Source of the DNA: Bradyrhizobium sp. sBnM-33
GTDB taxonomy: Bacteria; Pseudomonadota; Alphaproteobacteria; Rhizobiales; Xanthobacteraceae
DNA: 64,000 nt
NCBI RefSeq assembly: GCF_032917945.1
Contig: NZ_CP136624.1
Coordinates: 1,612,001 to 1,676,000, forward strand
Direction: 5' to 3'
The translations under genes were made by a program, and so were the position numbers. This document shows, in pieces, positions 26,455 to 41,398 of the stretch. Every line of letters starts with the position of its first letter. Positions within the stretch are counted from its first letter, which is position 1. The notes under the pieces are model-generated. The model searched no databases and was not told the origin of the DNA. It was given only the letters and a program-made list of their open reading frames with translations.

Positions 26455-26884
26455 GCAATTCGCGTCGGCACCGCCTTGCGGCCGAAGCCATCATCGACGC
26501 CACCGTACGGCTCGTGAAGCGCGCGAGCCTCGAAAAGGCGGCCGGCACTGACGTACTGGTCGCACGCAAGCTGTGGGGCATCACGGCCGGCGAGCTGCGC
26601 CATGCCGAGGATCACATGCTCTTGCTGGGACGCAAGACCGCGATGGAGCGCGTTGCAACTTCCTGCTCGAAATGGACCGCCGCCTGGCCGTCGCCGGCAT
26701 GATGGCGCTGCCGATGTGCCGGCGCGACATCGGCGATTATCTCGGCCTCACGCTGGAGACCGTGTCGCGCGCGCTGTCACAGCTTCACGCGCAGGGCATT
26801 TTGGGCTTCTCCGGCGCCCGCCAGATCGTGCTCCGCAACCGGCAAGCCTGCACAATCTCGACGCCTGGCCTTTCTCCCTACTAA
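26455..26884 (+). pseudogene. FixK/FNR-type (Crp family) regulator fragment, frameshifted
   Basis: The first frame reads RLAAEAIIDATVRLVKRASL and ELRHAEDHMLLLGRKTAMER, the dimerisation helix of FixK proteins. Near 26660 the frame shifts to FLLEMDRRLAVAGMMALPMC and RDIGDYLGLTLETVSRALSQ, the helix-turn-helix. The N-terminal cyclic-nucleotide-like domain is missing. FixK regulators control micro-oxic respiration and nitrogen-fixation genes, so the fragment fits a rhizobial origin. Not functional. Confidence 0.7.
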
Positions 26885-27229
26885 CGTTGTCCCCAGCGAC
26901 GTGACCGACCGAACCGGCTTCGGCGGCGGCCACTTCTTTGCCGCGATCAAGCCGCACGCCGCGTCTCCGGCATCACCAGAAGAAGGCTCGTTGCCGCACG
27001 CCGGACAGTTCGAAGAAGGCGGCATTGCCGAACCGCCGCTTACGTAACCGCCAGGGGCGGTGCTCAGCGAGCCCCCTATGCCGCACGGTGCCGACAATGC
27101 CCTCCACATCGCCGCCGTATCGCTCGGAGGGCGGCGCGGCGGGGTCCGCTGAGACGCCGACGGTCGAGCCTCATAGGCGCGGTCGCCTTCTCGCGGACTG
27201 GAGATCCGTCGAGCGGTGACTTCGGATCG
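26885..27229. other. region between FixK and gltD relics
   Basis: No gene supported; GC-rich, with only short frames on both strands. Confidence 0.4.
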
Positions 27230-27426
27230 CGGCCGGGGATCGACAGGTCGCGCGGAGCTTCCGCGCCGCCGGTCAGCGCAACGGCGTCGTATTCATTGAG
27301 CATCTCGCGCGGATCCTTTTCGCTCAAGGGAACGACGAATTCGTGAAAATGCTTCACCCGCTCGGCGACCGGGGCGTACTTGCGGTCGTGCCGTTCGATT
27401 TCGAGAAAACCCGTGATCTTGCCTAT
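27230..27426 (-). pseudogene. gltD: gltD (glutamate synthase small subunit) relic with internal deletion
   Basis: The frame from 27426 reads IGKITGFLEIERHDRKYAPV and KHFHEFVVPLSEKD, the very N-terminus of the small subunit, with the start ATG changed to ATA. It then jumps directly to EYDAVALTGGAEAPRDLSIP, which in the full protein lies about 200 residues later, and ends near 27230. The Fe-S cysteines and nearly all of the FAD/NADPH domains are gone. It lies downstream of gltB on the same strand, the normal operon position, separated by an IS110-family relic. Confidence 0.75.
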
Positions 27427-27472
27427 TAAACCCGAAGTACCTGCCGCTTAAGTTCGTTCTGTTTGTTCCTCA

Positions 27473-27512
27473 TCGTCATTGCGAGGGAACGGACGAAGTA
27501 ATCCCGTGTATC
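27473..27512. repeat. fragment of a Bradyrhizobium-type intergenic repeat
   Basis: CGTCATTGCGAGG followed by a GACGAAGTAATCC segment resembles the short palindromic repeats scattered between genes in Bradyrhizobium and Rhodopseudomonas. Recognised by memory of the consensus only. Confidence 0.4.
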
Positions 27513-27980
27513 CGATGAGAAAGTATGGATTGCTCACATGGGGAAGTGGTGCGTCAATACGGTTTGTCAGCTCTTTGTTCGATTGCAGGCCAGCTCTTCG
27601 TCCCAACCCGTTGGCTATGGAGATCGCGCGCGGAGATCAGGTCAAGGTTGGCCCGTACGGCCGCCGCGAAGCGGCTTGACCTTGACGTGATCGAGAGCGC
27701 CATCAGGCTTTCGTGGTCGGGCGTAACTGGGCCGGAGAACTCCTTATCGTCAGCGATCCAAAATTCGAGCCGGTTTGGCGATGTGGTTTACGTGCCAGAT
27801 CAAACTCACATTCGGTCAGGGGGGCGACTGCACCATAATTCCGCTTGCGGCGGGCAAGCTCGAGAGGACGAGGCCATTCTTCATTGCGGCGTTTGAAGCC
27901 ATGCAATCCATCGGTTCGTCCACCCGGATCGGCCGAGCCTGATCGGGCCGCGGCGGATTTGTTTCCTTACGAGAGAAGCT
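27513..27980. other. no gene called
   Basis: Two overlapping frames at 27790-27905 (minus: RNEEWPRPLELARRKRNYG; plus: QIKLTFGQGGDCTIIPLAAG) look somewhat protein-like, but I recognise neither and they exclude each other. Probably an insertion-sequence relic. Confidence 0.35.
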
Positions 27981-29092
27981 TTGATCTCAGACGCTCTTCA
28001 TCACGGCTGCCTCGATCACAACACCAGCCGTCACGTACTTGCGCGCCAGCGCAACGATTGCGGTCTTGCGACCGCCTTGGCTGTGCGTCTTGAACCAGCG
28101 AGCCAGCGCCGATTGCGGCTGGTGCCGCAGCCACAACCAAGCGAGCTGGATCATCGTGGTTGGCAGCCGTGGACTGCCGGCTTTGGACACGCCCTGCTCC
28201 CGCTCGATGCCGCCGCTGCGCCAGGGCGTCGGCGCGGGTCCCGCATAAGCAGCAAGCTGGCGGCGGTTGAAGCACTGCCAGTAGAAGGCCTCCGACCAGA
28301 GAGCGGCTGCAAAGTTGGGACCCATCGCCTTCAATGCCAACAGCATGGTCATCGGGGCCGGCCCCGTCGTCTCAGTCCCAGGCTTTTCGGCAGCAGCCAA
28401 CAACGCATCCTGCTCGACTTCCACGGTCTTGATCTGTTCGAGCAGAAGTTCGAGACGATGCAGCTTACGGCTGATTTGCATCTTCCAAATGCGACGGCAA
28501 CGCCCGAGCGTCTCCAGTGCGCAATGCTTCAAGCCGCGCCCGCCGGTCCTGCCGCAGCGGCGCGCAATCGGATATGCCCTGGGCGAACAGAAGGCCCTTG
28601 ATCCGGTTCGATGCGCGATCCGTTCAGCAATCAATGTCTGCCATTCGCGGCAAACCCTGCGGCGATCTTCCTCTTCAGGTGAAGATGCCGCCACCATCGC
28701 ACAGACCCGTGGCTCGCGCGCTTGTAGACCAGAAGCGCCCGCAACAGCGCCTCGCCATCCAGCCTGTCCGCCTTGGCCGGCCTCCGGCGCCGGGAGGTCG
28801 CAATCGATTCGTGATCGACCACGTGGCTCTCAATGCCTTCCTGTTGCAGAACCCGGTGCAGCCAGAACCCGTCAAGCCCCGCCTCCTGAATCCTGACGAT
28901 CGGATTGGTCTGACCGGTTCGGGCCGCCGCCTTGCGCTTGAGTTCCGCAAACAGTTTCATCAGCTCAGCCGGCTCGCCCCTGTGACGCTAAGCCTGGACA
29001 TCTTCTCGCCCTTCCCGGGCGAAGGCGACGTGACCAGCCACGTCGAACGGCTCAGTTCCAAAACACAAAAATTGCGCCAAACTGCGTCCTGA
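27981..29092 (-). mobile_element. IS110-family transposase relic
   Basis: Reading on the minus strand through several frames, the N-terminus (LELSRSTWLVTSPSPGKGEK) is followed by NPIVRIQEAGLDGFWLHRVL, VVDHESIATSRRRRPAKADR (DEDD-type part) and RLDGEALLRALLVYK. After a frameshift near 28680 come HRLELLLEQIKTVEVEQDAL, LLALKAMGPNFAAALWSEAF and the serine-containing C-terminal region near 28100. At least two frameshifts. It separates gltB from the gltD relic and may have mediated the deletion there. Confidence 0.75.
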
Positions 29093-29229
29093 TAGCGGTC
29101 GGTCCGTCGGGAGGATGATCGAGCAACATCGTCGTCTCGATGTTGGGTGGTTTCTCGCAACTTCAGTATGGCCAGATCTGGTCGCTATCCACTCTCTTCG
29201 CTGCGCTTGCAATGATGGGGTGTGATTGC

Positions 29230-33963
<4,734 letters not shown>

Positions 33964-34080
33964 GTCCTCGTCCTCTCCATGCGGCAAGCTGCCTCACCGC
34001 CATCTTCGGCGCACCTTGGGCGTTCCGCGGCACCCGCTCTTGGGCCACCGCTCGTCCTTGCGAGCCGCATTTTCTTAAAT

Positions 34081-35202
34081 TCAGGCCAAGGCGTTCTTCG
34101 TCCCCCAGAACGGCTTTGCCTCCTCATCCTTGTACTTGGCCAAGGCCTTAAGCAACAGCCGCAGGTAGTGCGCCTTCTCTTCAGCCCCCATTGGCCGCCC
34201 CGGGCTATCCAGCGACTTCACCGCCGACTCGACTAACTCGACCGCACGATCCTTGTTGCCGCTTTCGTAATAATACTGAGCGACCGCCCCATAGGACAGA
34301 AACTTGGGGAGGGCGCTGCCTTCTGGAGAATTCAGCGCGAGGATGTGTTCGGCCAACTCCTTGCCCATCGCAAAGCGATCAGAATGCGGGAAATCAGAGT
34401 TGTCCTCCGCTGGATCGAAGAGTTGGCGGATCGCCCCGACCATCCAGTCCTCAGATTTTTTGTCGATCGCATCGCGAGCCAATTGACGCATAACGGTTAA
34501 CCCCGTCTGCATGTCATGGATTTTGTGCAGGAGCAGATCCGCATGAACTACGCGAACGCTGATGTCGTCCGGCGTCACTGTAACGCCCTCTTTAGCGGCC
34601 GAAAGCGCCGTCGACCAATCCTGCGCCTTCAGCGCCGGCCCAAGTTTGGCCCAGAACGCTTGCATCCGGGCTTTCTCGCGCATTCTAGATTCTGCTTCAG
34701 CGATTCGCTCCGCATCCGCTGCTTTGGCTTCATCGCTGGTGCGCCAGGTGCCGTTTAACATTTTTGTAAACACGTCATACAGTTGCATCGGGTGACCGAT
34801 AAAGGCGACGTGACCGTCACGGTCGATGACGAATGACGTAGGGATAGTGGCAGAAAAACTGGGCGCCATCCAAAGCTTCTTCATTTTTCCCGCGTAATCG
34901 AACGCGATCCGAAAATTCAGCTTGGAGCCTTTTTCGGTCAACCACGCGTCCAAGTTCGTTCGCGCCTCCTCGGCCGTTGAGCCTCGCTCGGAAGCTGCAA
35001 CTGCGATGACCTCAACTGCGCTATTTTTGTATTTTTCTTGCAGTTCCGCGAGATGGGGCATCACCGCCACACATCCGCGGCACCAAGTCGCCCAAAACTC
35101 GACAATATACAGCGTTCCCAGCTTAAAGTTGGTGAGGGGCTCGCCACGCACCCAGCTTTCCACCCTCATCGGAGGAGCTGGCGAGTCGATACGAAGGATC
35201 AC
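34081..35202 (-). CDS. thioredoxin-fold (TlpA/redoxin-like) protein with C-terminal helical region
   Basis: About 373 residues from GTG 35202 (GGAG seven bases upstream); a TTG at 35226 is the longer alternative. Residues ~15-160 form a TlpA-like thioredoxin fold with the redox motif FWATWCRGCVAVMP and the cis-proline TIPTSFVIDRDG. The C-terminal ~200 residues are helical, perhaps TPR-like (AVAQYYYESGNKDRAVELVE). No signal peptide or membrane anchor is seen with either start, unusual for TlpA-type proteins. It is read toward gltB with ~115 bases between. Confidence 0.75.
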   Translation of the reverse strand: MILRIDSPAPPMRVESWVRGEPLTNFKLGTLYIVEFWATWCRGCVAVMPHLAELQEKYKNSAVEVIAVAASERGSTAEEARTNLDAWLTEKGSKLNFRIAFDYAGKMKKLWMAPSFSATIPTSFVIDRDGHVAFIGHPMQLYDVFTKMLNGTWRTSDEAKAADAERIAEAESRMREKARMQAFWAKLGPALKAQDWSTALSAAKEGVTVTPDDISVRVVHADLLLHKIHDMQTGLTVMRQLARDAIDKKSEDWMVGAIRQLFDPAEDNSDFPHSDRFAMGKELAEHILALNSPEGSALPKFLSYGAVAQYYYESGNKDRAVELVESAVKSLDSPGRPMGAEEKAHYLRLLLKALAKYKDEEAKPFWGTKNALA

Positions 35203-35229
35203 GTTGTTCTCCAAAGCTATTCCCAAACC

Positions 35230-35740
35230 TTCGCGCGACCGTGCGCGAGATCGTTTGTCTCTAAGAAACGGGGCACGAGTTCAATGAACGAGAGCGCGTC
35301 TGCATGCACTCCGCCTGACACCGTGTTGCTCCCGTAGCAACGACCGTGCCAGCACTACCAACGCACATACGCACCTGATTCGGCCTAAGATTGCCTCGGC
35401 GGCCCAACACGGCGGTGCGTTTGTAGCTGGCGGCCTTGTTCGATGTCAGACATCGGACGCGGGTCGTGCGCTTCGGGCCGTGGGGTTTTGTGCCCCGCCC
35501 ATCATGACGATCGCGCACCTGATGTTTTGATGATTGCTGCCGTAACCGCCGTCGCGCAGAACCGGCAAATAGCTGTTAATACGAGCCTCGCTCGCTCTGC
35601 CCGTCCAATTGCGCTCCTCCTACTCGGTGTTCCTGCTTCCTAAAGAAAGCGCGGCGATCCGACGGTTACGCTTTTCTTGAACGTTAGCCGATGAGGTTGC
35701 AAATCGCGACAACGTCGTTGCATCGGAGCCGCTCGTACCG
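35230..35740. other. no gene seen
   Basis: About 500 bases with only short frames that lack ribosome sites or motifs. Confidence 0.45.
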
Positions 35741-35746
35741 CCCTGT

Positions 35747-36125
35747 TTATGTCGTCACCGGTGCCTTCCATCGCATAAAGCGCCGCTCCAGCGCCTTGAG
35801 AACGGCATTGAAGGCAAGCCCGATCACAGTGATGCCAATGATGCCGAAATACATTTGCGGGGTCAGGAAGCTGTACTGGCTGTTGATGATGAGATAGCCG
35901 AGACCAGCCGTCACGCCGACCATCTCGGACGCAACCCACCAGCATTGCGGACGCGCTGGCGAGTCGAATGCCGACAAAGATGCTCGGAAGCGCGGCAGGA
36001 ACGATGACCTTGCGGAAGAATTGCTACGGCGTTGCTCCCATTGTCCGCGCCGACTTGATCAAAAGCGGATCGACCTGCTTCACTGAAGCGATGGTGCTAT
36101 AGATCACCATCGCGATCGACGTCTG
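35747..36125 (-). pseudogene. ABC transporter permease fragment (NitT/TauT type)
   Basis: Minus-strand reading begins with IYSTIASVKQVDPLLIKSAR, shows a stop near 36020, continues FFRKVIVPAALPSIFVGIRL and, after a frameshift near 35945, VASEMVGVTAGLGYLIINSQ and LTPQMYFGIIGITVIGLAFN to the end at 35747. This is the C-terminal half of an SsuC/TauC-like inner-membrane permease, with the EAA-type loop. Stop, frameshift and missing N-terminus mark it as a relic. Confidence 0.7.
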
Positions 36126-36269
36126 ATCCCGCGGCGAGCTTTGTGGGAGCTGATCGATCCTCAGACCGATACCTTCGCAAGTCCGTCGTCCCTTCGTCCT
36201 TCGGGATAACGGGTTTGCGTTCTACAATTGGCCGCATCGTTTCATTCCTTGCAGCAGCTCGCTTCAGCA

Positions 36270-36505
36270 TCTCGGTTAGAAAACACGCCACGACGAAATT
36301 CCGCGCTGCGATCGGGCGGCGTCTCCTTTTTCGGCCGGCCGCTGACCACGGTACCACGATATTGGTGCCCGACACGGAGTCCGTTGCGGCGCAAGGACGC
36401 GAGATGGCGCCTTTCTCGATGCTCGGCTTTCATCGAAATGGCCATTGTCGTTGCAGGTCACTGACGATCTGGTCCGTGATCTTCTGATGGACAGTGGCTT
36501 TCATG
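36270..36505 (-). pseudogene. ArdC-type antirestriction protein, N-terminal relic
   Basis: From ATG 36505 the frame reads MKATVHQKITDQIVSDLQ, the start of an ArdC/DUF1738 protein, then breaks. In another frame SGTNIVVPWSAAGRK near 36360 matches the next conserved block. ArdC proteins travel with conjugative elements and ParB-like genes of the kind found at 22.3 kb. The rest is not recognisable. Confidence 0.5.
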
Positions 36506-36509
36506 GTTC

Positions 36510-37250
36510 CCGCGTCTATCGGTTGCGAATGCAACCAAAATGACGTGCCTTGTTGCGGGGTTGAGCCATCACGCCGGAAAACGACGGATGGCGGGCCGTA
36601 GCCCCCGCGGCGAGTACGCCGCCGCCGGCGGGCCGTCGGCAAGTAGGCTTCATGCAGCACAGTGTTTGATGGTCTGCGCATGTCGGAAGTCCGAATCTTG
36701 CGATGACCTCCGGCCGAATTGCGGCGGAAGCGATCTTCCAGGTGAAGTCGCGCCGCGATCCCACAACGGCAAACGATCTGACGCTCTGCAAAGAACACGC
36801 TGAACGACTCCTTCGTCATGAAGAAAATGCGCTCTCGGCGGACAGCCATGGTGGCGGCCGGACCTGGGCGACCATCGCCACGGTTCTGCAGACGCGCGAA
36901 GATGAATGACGTCGATCCGCATGCCTGGTTCACACAAACTTTCGAACCGGACGCGCGGGGCTGGCCGATGTCTCAGATCGATGCTCTCATACCGTGAAAC
37001 CTCAAAGCCTGAATGGCTTCAGCTAAACACTTTCGCGAAGAAGGTGAAATGGGTAGAAGGCTTCGATCGCATACCCAGGCTCCGAGCACTATTGCGTCGC
37101 TTCGGACGGCAGCGCCGAGCATCGGCCGTCATCGCGTCCCTGATCGATACGGCCTTACGCCACGTGCGGCATAAACCGCTAAGCATGATTGGCCGCATCC
37201 CCGCGGGCTTAGTGTTGCTTATCCAAGTGAGGGGCTTTAGCATTGAGCCC
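36510..37250. other. decayed sequence without a supported gene
   Basis: Frames around 36520-36930 on both strands are protein-like in length only; I recognise no family. 36930-37250 may include the decayed end of the IS5-type relic that follows. Confidence 0.35.
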
Positions 37251-37690
37251 CGCCTTGCGCTGTCGGCTTCCCCGAACCGCCCTTCGGCTTGATGCTCTTC
37301 ACGGAGGCCGAGACCTCGATCAGCGTGCCATCGACCGAGAAGTGTTCGCTGGACAAGAGCCACACGCACGTGCGGCAGGTTCAGCACAGTGACAAGAACT
37401 TGGCCGCGATATCGCCGTCCAGCAGCCGATCCCGGATCTTGCAGAACACGGTCGCATCCCACAGCAGCCGCCTCAGCCACGTGTTTTCGTCCTCCAACCT
37501 CTTCAGGCGTTTGGCCTCCGAGACCTCCATCCTGCCGAGCTTGGCTTTCCATTTGTAGATATTGGCGTCACTGACGCCGTGCTTCCAACACAGATCCGCG
37601 GCCGAAACGCCAGCCTCGTGCTCCTTTTAAATCCCGATGATCTGCTCTTCCGAAAGCGGCTACGCTTCATGGTCCTTGTTTTGGGCCAGA
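37251..37690 (-). mobile_element. mixed relic: IS3-type orfA piece joined to an IS5/IS1182-type transposase piece
   Basis: On the minus strand 37690-37450 reads like an IS3-family first ORF: SEEQIIGI, then EAGVSAADLCWKHGVSDANI and MEVSEAKRLKRLEDENTWLR. It is followed at 37355-37270 by EHFSVDGTLIEVSASVKSIK PK, a block typical of the other transposase family. Two different elements therefore abut. Both are too short to act. Confidence 0.5.
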
Positions 37691-38799
37691 GCGAACTTCA
37701 CCTGGATTAAGGCCGTGGGCAAGGTACAGCTGCGCCAGCCTCTCGATCCTTGTCCGGTTTCTGACAGGGGCACACAAAACCTGTGAGCTTCACAACACCG
37801 CGCGCCATTTGCGCATCGCGAACTGTTTCAACGCGCAATCAGGCGCTTAATGCGCGCGAGACGTGCTGGCACCGCCCTTGCTCTTTCCCGCCATAGGGCA
37901 ATAGGGGGCCAATTTGAAGGAGCTGAACATGAGCCGCACGACAGGATCTTGGGCTTACGGATAAAAAGCGCCGATGCCAAGGGGAGAGACTAAGGCCAAA
38001 GAAATTCGCGACTCTTCGATGCGGTTTGGGAGCATACCGCAGCATGCGATAGTTGCGGCTAGAACGGCCGAGGGTCCTTGAAGAATCGCACGGCACTACC
38101 GGCTACTGAGTAGGAGCGAAAGTTCAGTACCGCTTACCTCGCCTTGCCGTCTGAGGGCAGGGCGAGGAGCGCCTGATCGTTGGATCGCTCGGGGGGCAGC
38201 TTGCAAACGTGTGCGGTTGCTCATGGGCCTTGCTTAAGAGTGAATGCGCGGGTGGGAAATTGACCGTCTCATATCATAAATTAGAGCTCCCCAGAATACG
38301 GGACCGAGTGGACTTTGCTGCCTTTATGTTGGGAGTAAGCCACATCGACGCACAGGTACGGAGCTGGCGGTCGCCAAGTTTTCGTTTTCAATTCTCCCGA
38401 TTTGGTCCAGCGTCTATTTGAAGACACTGATTGTTACGGCGCGACTGAGTACCATTACAGAAGCCTTGTCGATGCATAGACGTCGGTCAAGCCCAAACTC
38501 TGCGAGAACTCCGAGGTCATCAACCAAGCAACCCTTGATTGATTCCGAGCACAGCGCTGGAAGCGATCACTGCGGCCCTATTCGGGTTCGATGGACGCGA
38601 CCACGAGGCAGTCTGGCAGCGGCGCGTGTGGTGGCCGTGCAGACGTTCGGAGAAGCAATTTCGAGGACGGCGAGGTAGCGGTCGGCCGCCTGATGCTTAT
38701 TGTCGCATGGTGTGAACGCCGCGAGCGGATTCTTTCACCAGCCGACCCGGCGGTCGATCGGTCGAAAAATGCGATAGCTTTCTTGCGATGGAGGACGAC
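37691..38799. other. ~1.1 kb without a supported gene
   Basis: No recognisable coding sequence, RNA or repeat. Likely insertion debris. Confidence 0.4.
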
Positions 38800-39156
38800 A
38801 TGCAGGAAGAGGCGCCGTCGCCGCCCAGGTCCCTTGTTTTCGAAGCGCCGCTGGTCCGGCTGCTCGCGATCAACTTTGCCGCGGGCGTGTCGCTGGCGGT
38901 GCTCCTGGTCGGTGGCCTCATGCTGCTCAATCCCGGCAACATACGAGACCTCATCCTGGCCGATAACACCCCCGGCATCGCGCTCGGGCTGCTCCTGTTC
39001 GGCTTCATCATCACCCTCAGCTCCAGCGCGATGGGCACCGCCATCATGGCGATGGGGCGACGGCAGCCCGAGGGCCCCCCGCGAGGACCGGGACAGTTCG
39101 TGGCTGAGACGGTCGGCGACAAGACGCGCAGCCGGCAGCTGCATGATCGCTTCTGA
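38800..39156 (+). CDS. small two-helix membrane protein of unknown function
   Basis: 118 residues from ATG 38800, chosen because GGAGG lies six bases upstream; ATG 38788 is in frame too. Two transmembrane helices are clear: LLAINFAAGVSLAVLLVGGL and ALGLLLFGFIITLSSSAMGT, followed by a short charged tail. Typical of small uncharacterised inner-membrane proteins of Bradyrhizobium. No operon partner. Confidence 0.65.
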   Translation: MQEEAPSPPRSLVFEAPLVRLLAINFAAGVSLAVLLVGGLMLLNPGNIRDLILADNTPGIALGLLLFGFIITLSSSAMGTAIMAMGRRQPEGPPRGPGQFVAETVGDKTRSRQLHDRF

Positions 39157-39362
39157 TTGAATAAGAGCCTATGCTCCGGGCAGCCGGTCTCAAGGACGAA
39201 AGCGGCACCTACGCTCAGCTCTGCTTTCGAGGGCGAAGCGGAATTGTTGTCCTTGATCTGAGACTAATTCATTCGGCGTGCGTTGCGCGGTGCGTGTCCC
39301 CCGAACATCGATTTTGAGGCTGACCTTCGCCTGACCCAGAAGTGCCGACAGGAACATCCCGA

Positions 39363-39632
39363 TCAGAGGAAACTTCGGAATCTGGCGAGCTCCGTGATGT
39401 GATCGGCTGACAAGACTTCCGTTACGAGCGGAGGCTGTGGCGCTGTGTGGATTTCGTAAAGATGACGTGTGGCCTCAGGCTTGGTCATAAACTTTCGTAT
39501 GCAGTCGTCCAGCGTGCCTTCCGCCAGCAGATAGGTGCTTCTGTCTGCACGGCGCTCATTGTTTATGGAGGGCCATTTGCGAAGCATGGCGGGCGCATCG
39601 AATCGAATGTGAATGTCGTTCGCGTCCATCAT
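39363..39632 (-). CDS. hypothetical protein (~89 aa)
   Basis: From the paired ATGs at 39632/39629 the frame reads IRFDAPAMLRKWPSINNERR and LAEGTLDDCIRKFMTKPEAT and ends at 39363. Composition is that of a normal soluble protein and similar small proteins occur in rhizobia, but no function is known. The ribosome site is weak. An upstream in-frame start at 39710 is less likely. Confidence 0.5.
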   Translation of the reverse strand: MMDANDIHIRFDAPAMLRKWPSINNERRADRSTYLLAEGTLDDCIRKFMTKPEATRHLYEIHTAPQPPLVTEVLSADHITELARFRSFL

Positions 39633-39782
39633 CTCTGTACTCGATCGTTCAACGTGGCTGCTCTGCCTCTGAACAGTCGTGAACTGCCTGATTGCCTCAT
39701 GCTGCGCCATAAGACACCGCCAGCCTTTGCCGAAGCCGCGTCGACTTCTTTACAAATGGCGCAAAGCGGACGCCCTCAATGA

Positions 39783-40472
39783 TCAGCATTCGCTCGCAGG
39801 CAGCAACCCCGCTAAGGCTTTGGCTTCCGATTTGAGAGCATCGATTGCCGACTTGCGGGCGTCGGCATCGAAGCGCGTCCTGATCGCTGATAGCGAAAGG
39901 GCGCCCCTCAGTTTGCCGTGTACGTCCATCAACGGCACGGCCGCCGCGGCGACCTCCGGATCCCGCTCTCCGATCGAAACATAAAAGCCTTTATCGCGGA
40001 TCTTCTTCCCTTCTACGTTCGTTGGCTCGCGGTATGCAGTAAGAATTCGCCCGGCGGCGCCGCGATCAATCGGCAATCGCTGGCCTTCTTCGAGATGATG
40101 TCGAACTGAACGTGGAGAATTGACGCGGTAAAGACAGATGCGTTCGTCGCCATCTGCAACATAAAAGGATGCAGTTTCCCCCGTTGCCTCAACCAGGCGA
40201 CGAAGCGATGGCCGGATGACTTCGCCAAGATCCAGACCGCGCTGATAGAGCGCCCCGAGACGCCACAACTCCGGTCCCGGTCGAAACAACCGGTCCGCGC
40301 CGCGGACGAGAAAGCCGTCAGCCTCCAACGAAGAGGCCAATCGGAGTACTGTGCTCTTGTAGAGGTCCGTCATCTCCGCAATCTGCGTCAGCGTGATCGC
40401 AGACCGCTCCGCGTTGAGACTTTTCAGGATCGCGAGCGCTCTCCTGACCGCGTCAACTCCTGTCTTGCTCAT
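39783..40472 (-). CDS. IclR-family transcriptional regulator
   Basis: 229 residues from ATG 40472. The open frame extends upstream but the extra residues do not look like protein of this family. N-terminal winged helix: VDAVRRALAILKSLNAERSA and IAEMTDLYKSTVLRLASSLE. The C-terminal effector domain includes GETASFYVADGDERICLYRV and GRGAAGRIL-like RGAAGRILTAYREP. Divergent from the ABC/CoA-transferase operon, it most likely senses the organic acid that operon handles. Inverted repeats in the shared upstream region are likely operators. Confidence 0.88.
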   Translation of the reverse strand: MSKTGVDAVRRALAILKSLNAERSAITLTQIAEMTDLYKSTVLRLASSLEADGFLVRGADRLFRPGPELWRLGALYQRGLDLGEVIRPSLRRLVEATGETASFYVADGDERICLYRVNSPRSVRHHLEEGQRLPIDRGAAGRILTAYREPTNVEGKKIRDKGFYVSIGERDPEVAAAAVPLMDVHGKLRGALSLSAIRTRFDADARKSAIDALKSEAKALAGLLPASEC

Positions 40473-40482
40473 CTCTGCTCCA

Positions 40483-40619
40483 GTTCTGTAGAATAGAACC
40501 ACTGCCATATTAAGGCGCCAGAATCCATTACAGAAGGAGGTAAACGGTTCTGTACGGCAGAATAGATTGACTCTTCTCACACACATGACTATGGATTGCA
40601 TATAACAGAACGAGTTCTG
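40483..40619. promoter_or_regulatory. three inverted repeats between iclR-type regulator and ABC operon
   Basis: Three related palindromes share a TTCTG/CAGAA core: GTTCT-N7-AGAAC at 40483-40499, TTCTG-N5-CAGAA at 40548-40562 and CAGAAC-GA-GTTCTG at 40606-40619. They are spaced ~60 bases apart in the divergent promoter region. They are likely binding sites of the IclR-family regulator. The third lies just after the putative TTG start of the ATPase gene, which suggests the true start is further in. Confidence 0.6.
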
Positions 40620-41384
40620 AAGCGCGAAGGGCAGCCAACGCTGGCCGTTGACTTGCGCGAGGTAATGATCCCCTTCGGCGCATTCATCGCAGTCAAAAGC
40701 GTGAACCTCCAAGTAGGCGACGCGGAGTTCGTTGCGGTCATGGGACCAACCGGTTGCGGCAAGTCCACCATCCTGAGCACTGCCACAGGTCTCTCAAAAC
40801 CCGCCTCGGGAGACGTTCAGATTTTCGGCAAGCCGCTCACGGGACTGAATGATCAGTCCGGCTACATGCTCCAACAGGGGGTCCTACTGCCGTGGAAGAC
40901 CGCGCAGGACAACGTTGGGCTCGGGCTCGCCTTTCTGGGCAAGTCACTCGAGGAGACGCGCGCCGAGGTTCGGCAGTGGCCCGCCAAAGTCGGCCTGACG
41001 GGATTTGAGCAGCGTTATCCGCATCAGCTATCAGGCGGGCAACGCAAGCGCGCGGCGATGGCGCAGACGCTCATCATGGAGCCGAGAATCGTTCTGATGG
41101 ACGAGCCCTTCTCGACGCTCGACGTTCACACGCGCCGGCTGACGCACCGCATCCTGCCCGATCTCTGGCAGGCCGAGCGCCGCTCCTTGATCTTCATCAC
41201 CCATCATTTCGACGAGGCGATTACGCTGGCCGACCCGCGTCGCCGTGATGTCCGCAGGCCCTGCCAGCCGGATGGTCGGCGAGGTCAGGATCACGCTGCC
41301 TCGTCCCCGGGACGTCTCCGCGCTGCAGACCAGGACGAGTTCGTCGCGCTCTATCGCGAAATCTGGTCGCTGCTTGGGCGCTGA
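40596..41384 (+). CDS. ABC transporter ATPase (NitT/TauT family)
   Basis: About 262 codons; TTG 40596 is only a provisional start. Walker A GPTGCGKST, Q-loop LQQGVLLPWKTA, signature LSGGQRKRAAMAQ, Walker B IVLMDEPFSTLD and the switch His in FITHHFDEAI are all present. From ~41232 to ~41325 the frame differs from the expected family sequence: a one-base shift followed by a compensating shift. The stretch DPRRRDVRRPCQPDGRRGQD thus replaces a normal AVMSAGPASRMVGEV-like segment before the frame returns at EFVALYREIW. The ATP-site core is intact, so activity may remain. Confidence 0.8.
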   Translation: MHITERVLKREGQPTLAVDLREVMIPFGAFIAVKSVNLQVGDAEFVAVMGPTGCGKSTILSTATGLSKPASGDVQIFGKPLTGLNDQSGYMLQQGVLLPWKTAQDNVGLGLAFLGKSLEETRAEVRQWPAKVGLTGFEQRYPHQLSGGQRKRAAMAQTLIMEPRIVLMDEPFSTLDVHTRRLTHRILPDLWQAERRSLIFITHHFDEAITLADPRRRDVRRPCQPDGRRGQDHAASSPGRLRAADQDEFVALYREIWSLLGR

Positions 41385-41398
41385 AGTGGAGAGGAGCT

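Noticed and set aside
40534..40541. AGGAGGT ribosome-site-like sequence in the IclR/ABC promoter region
   Set aside because: No usable start codon follows at the right distance in a coding frame.
40473..40712. 80-codon N-terminal extension of the IclR-type regulator
   Set aside because: Composition unlike the family, and it would cover the divergent promoter and its palindromes.
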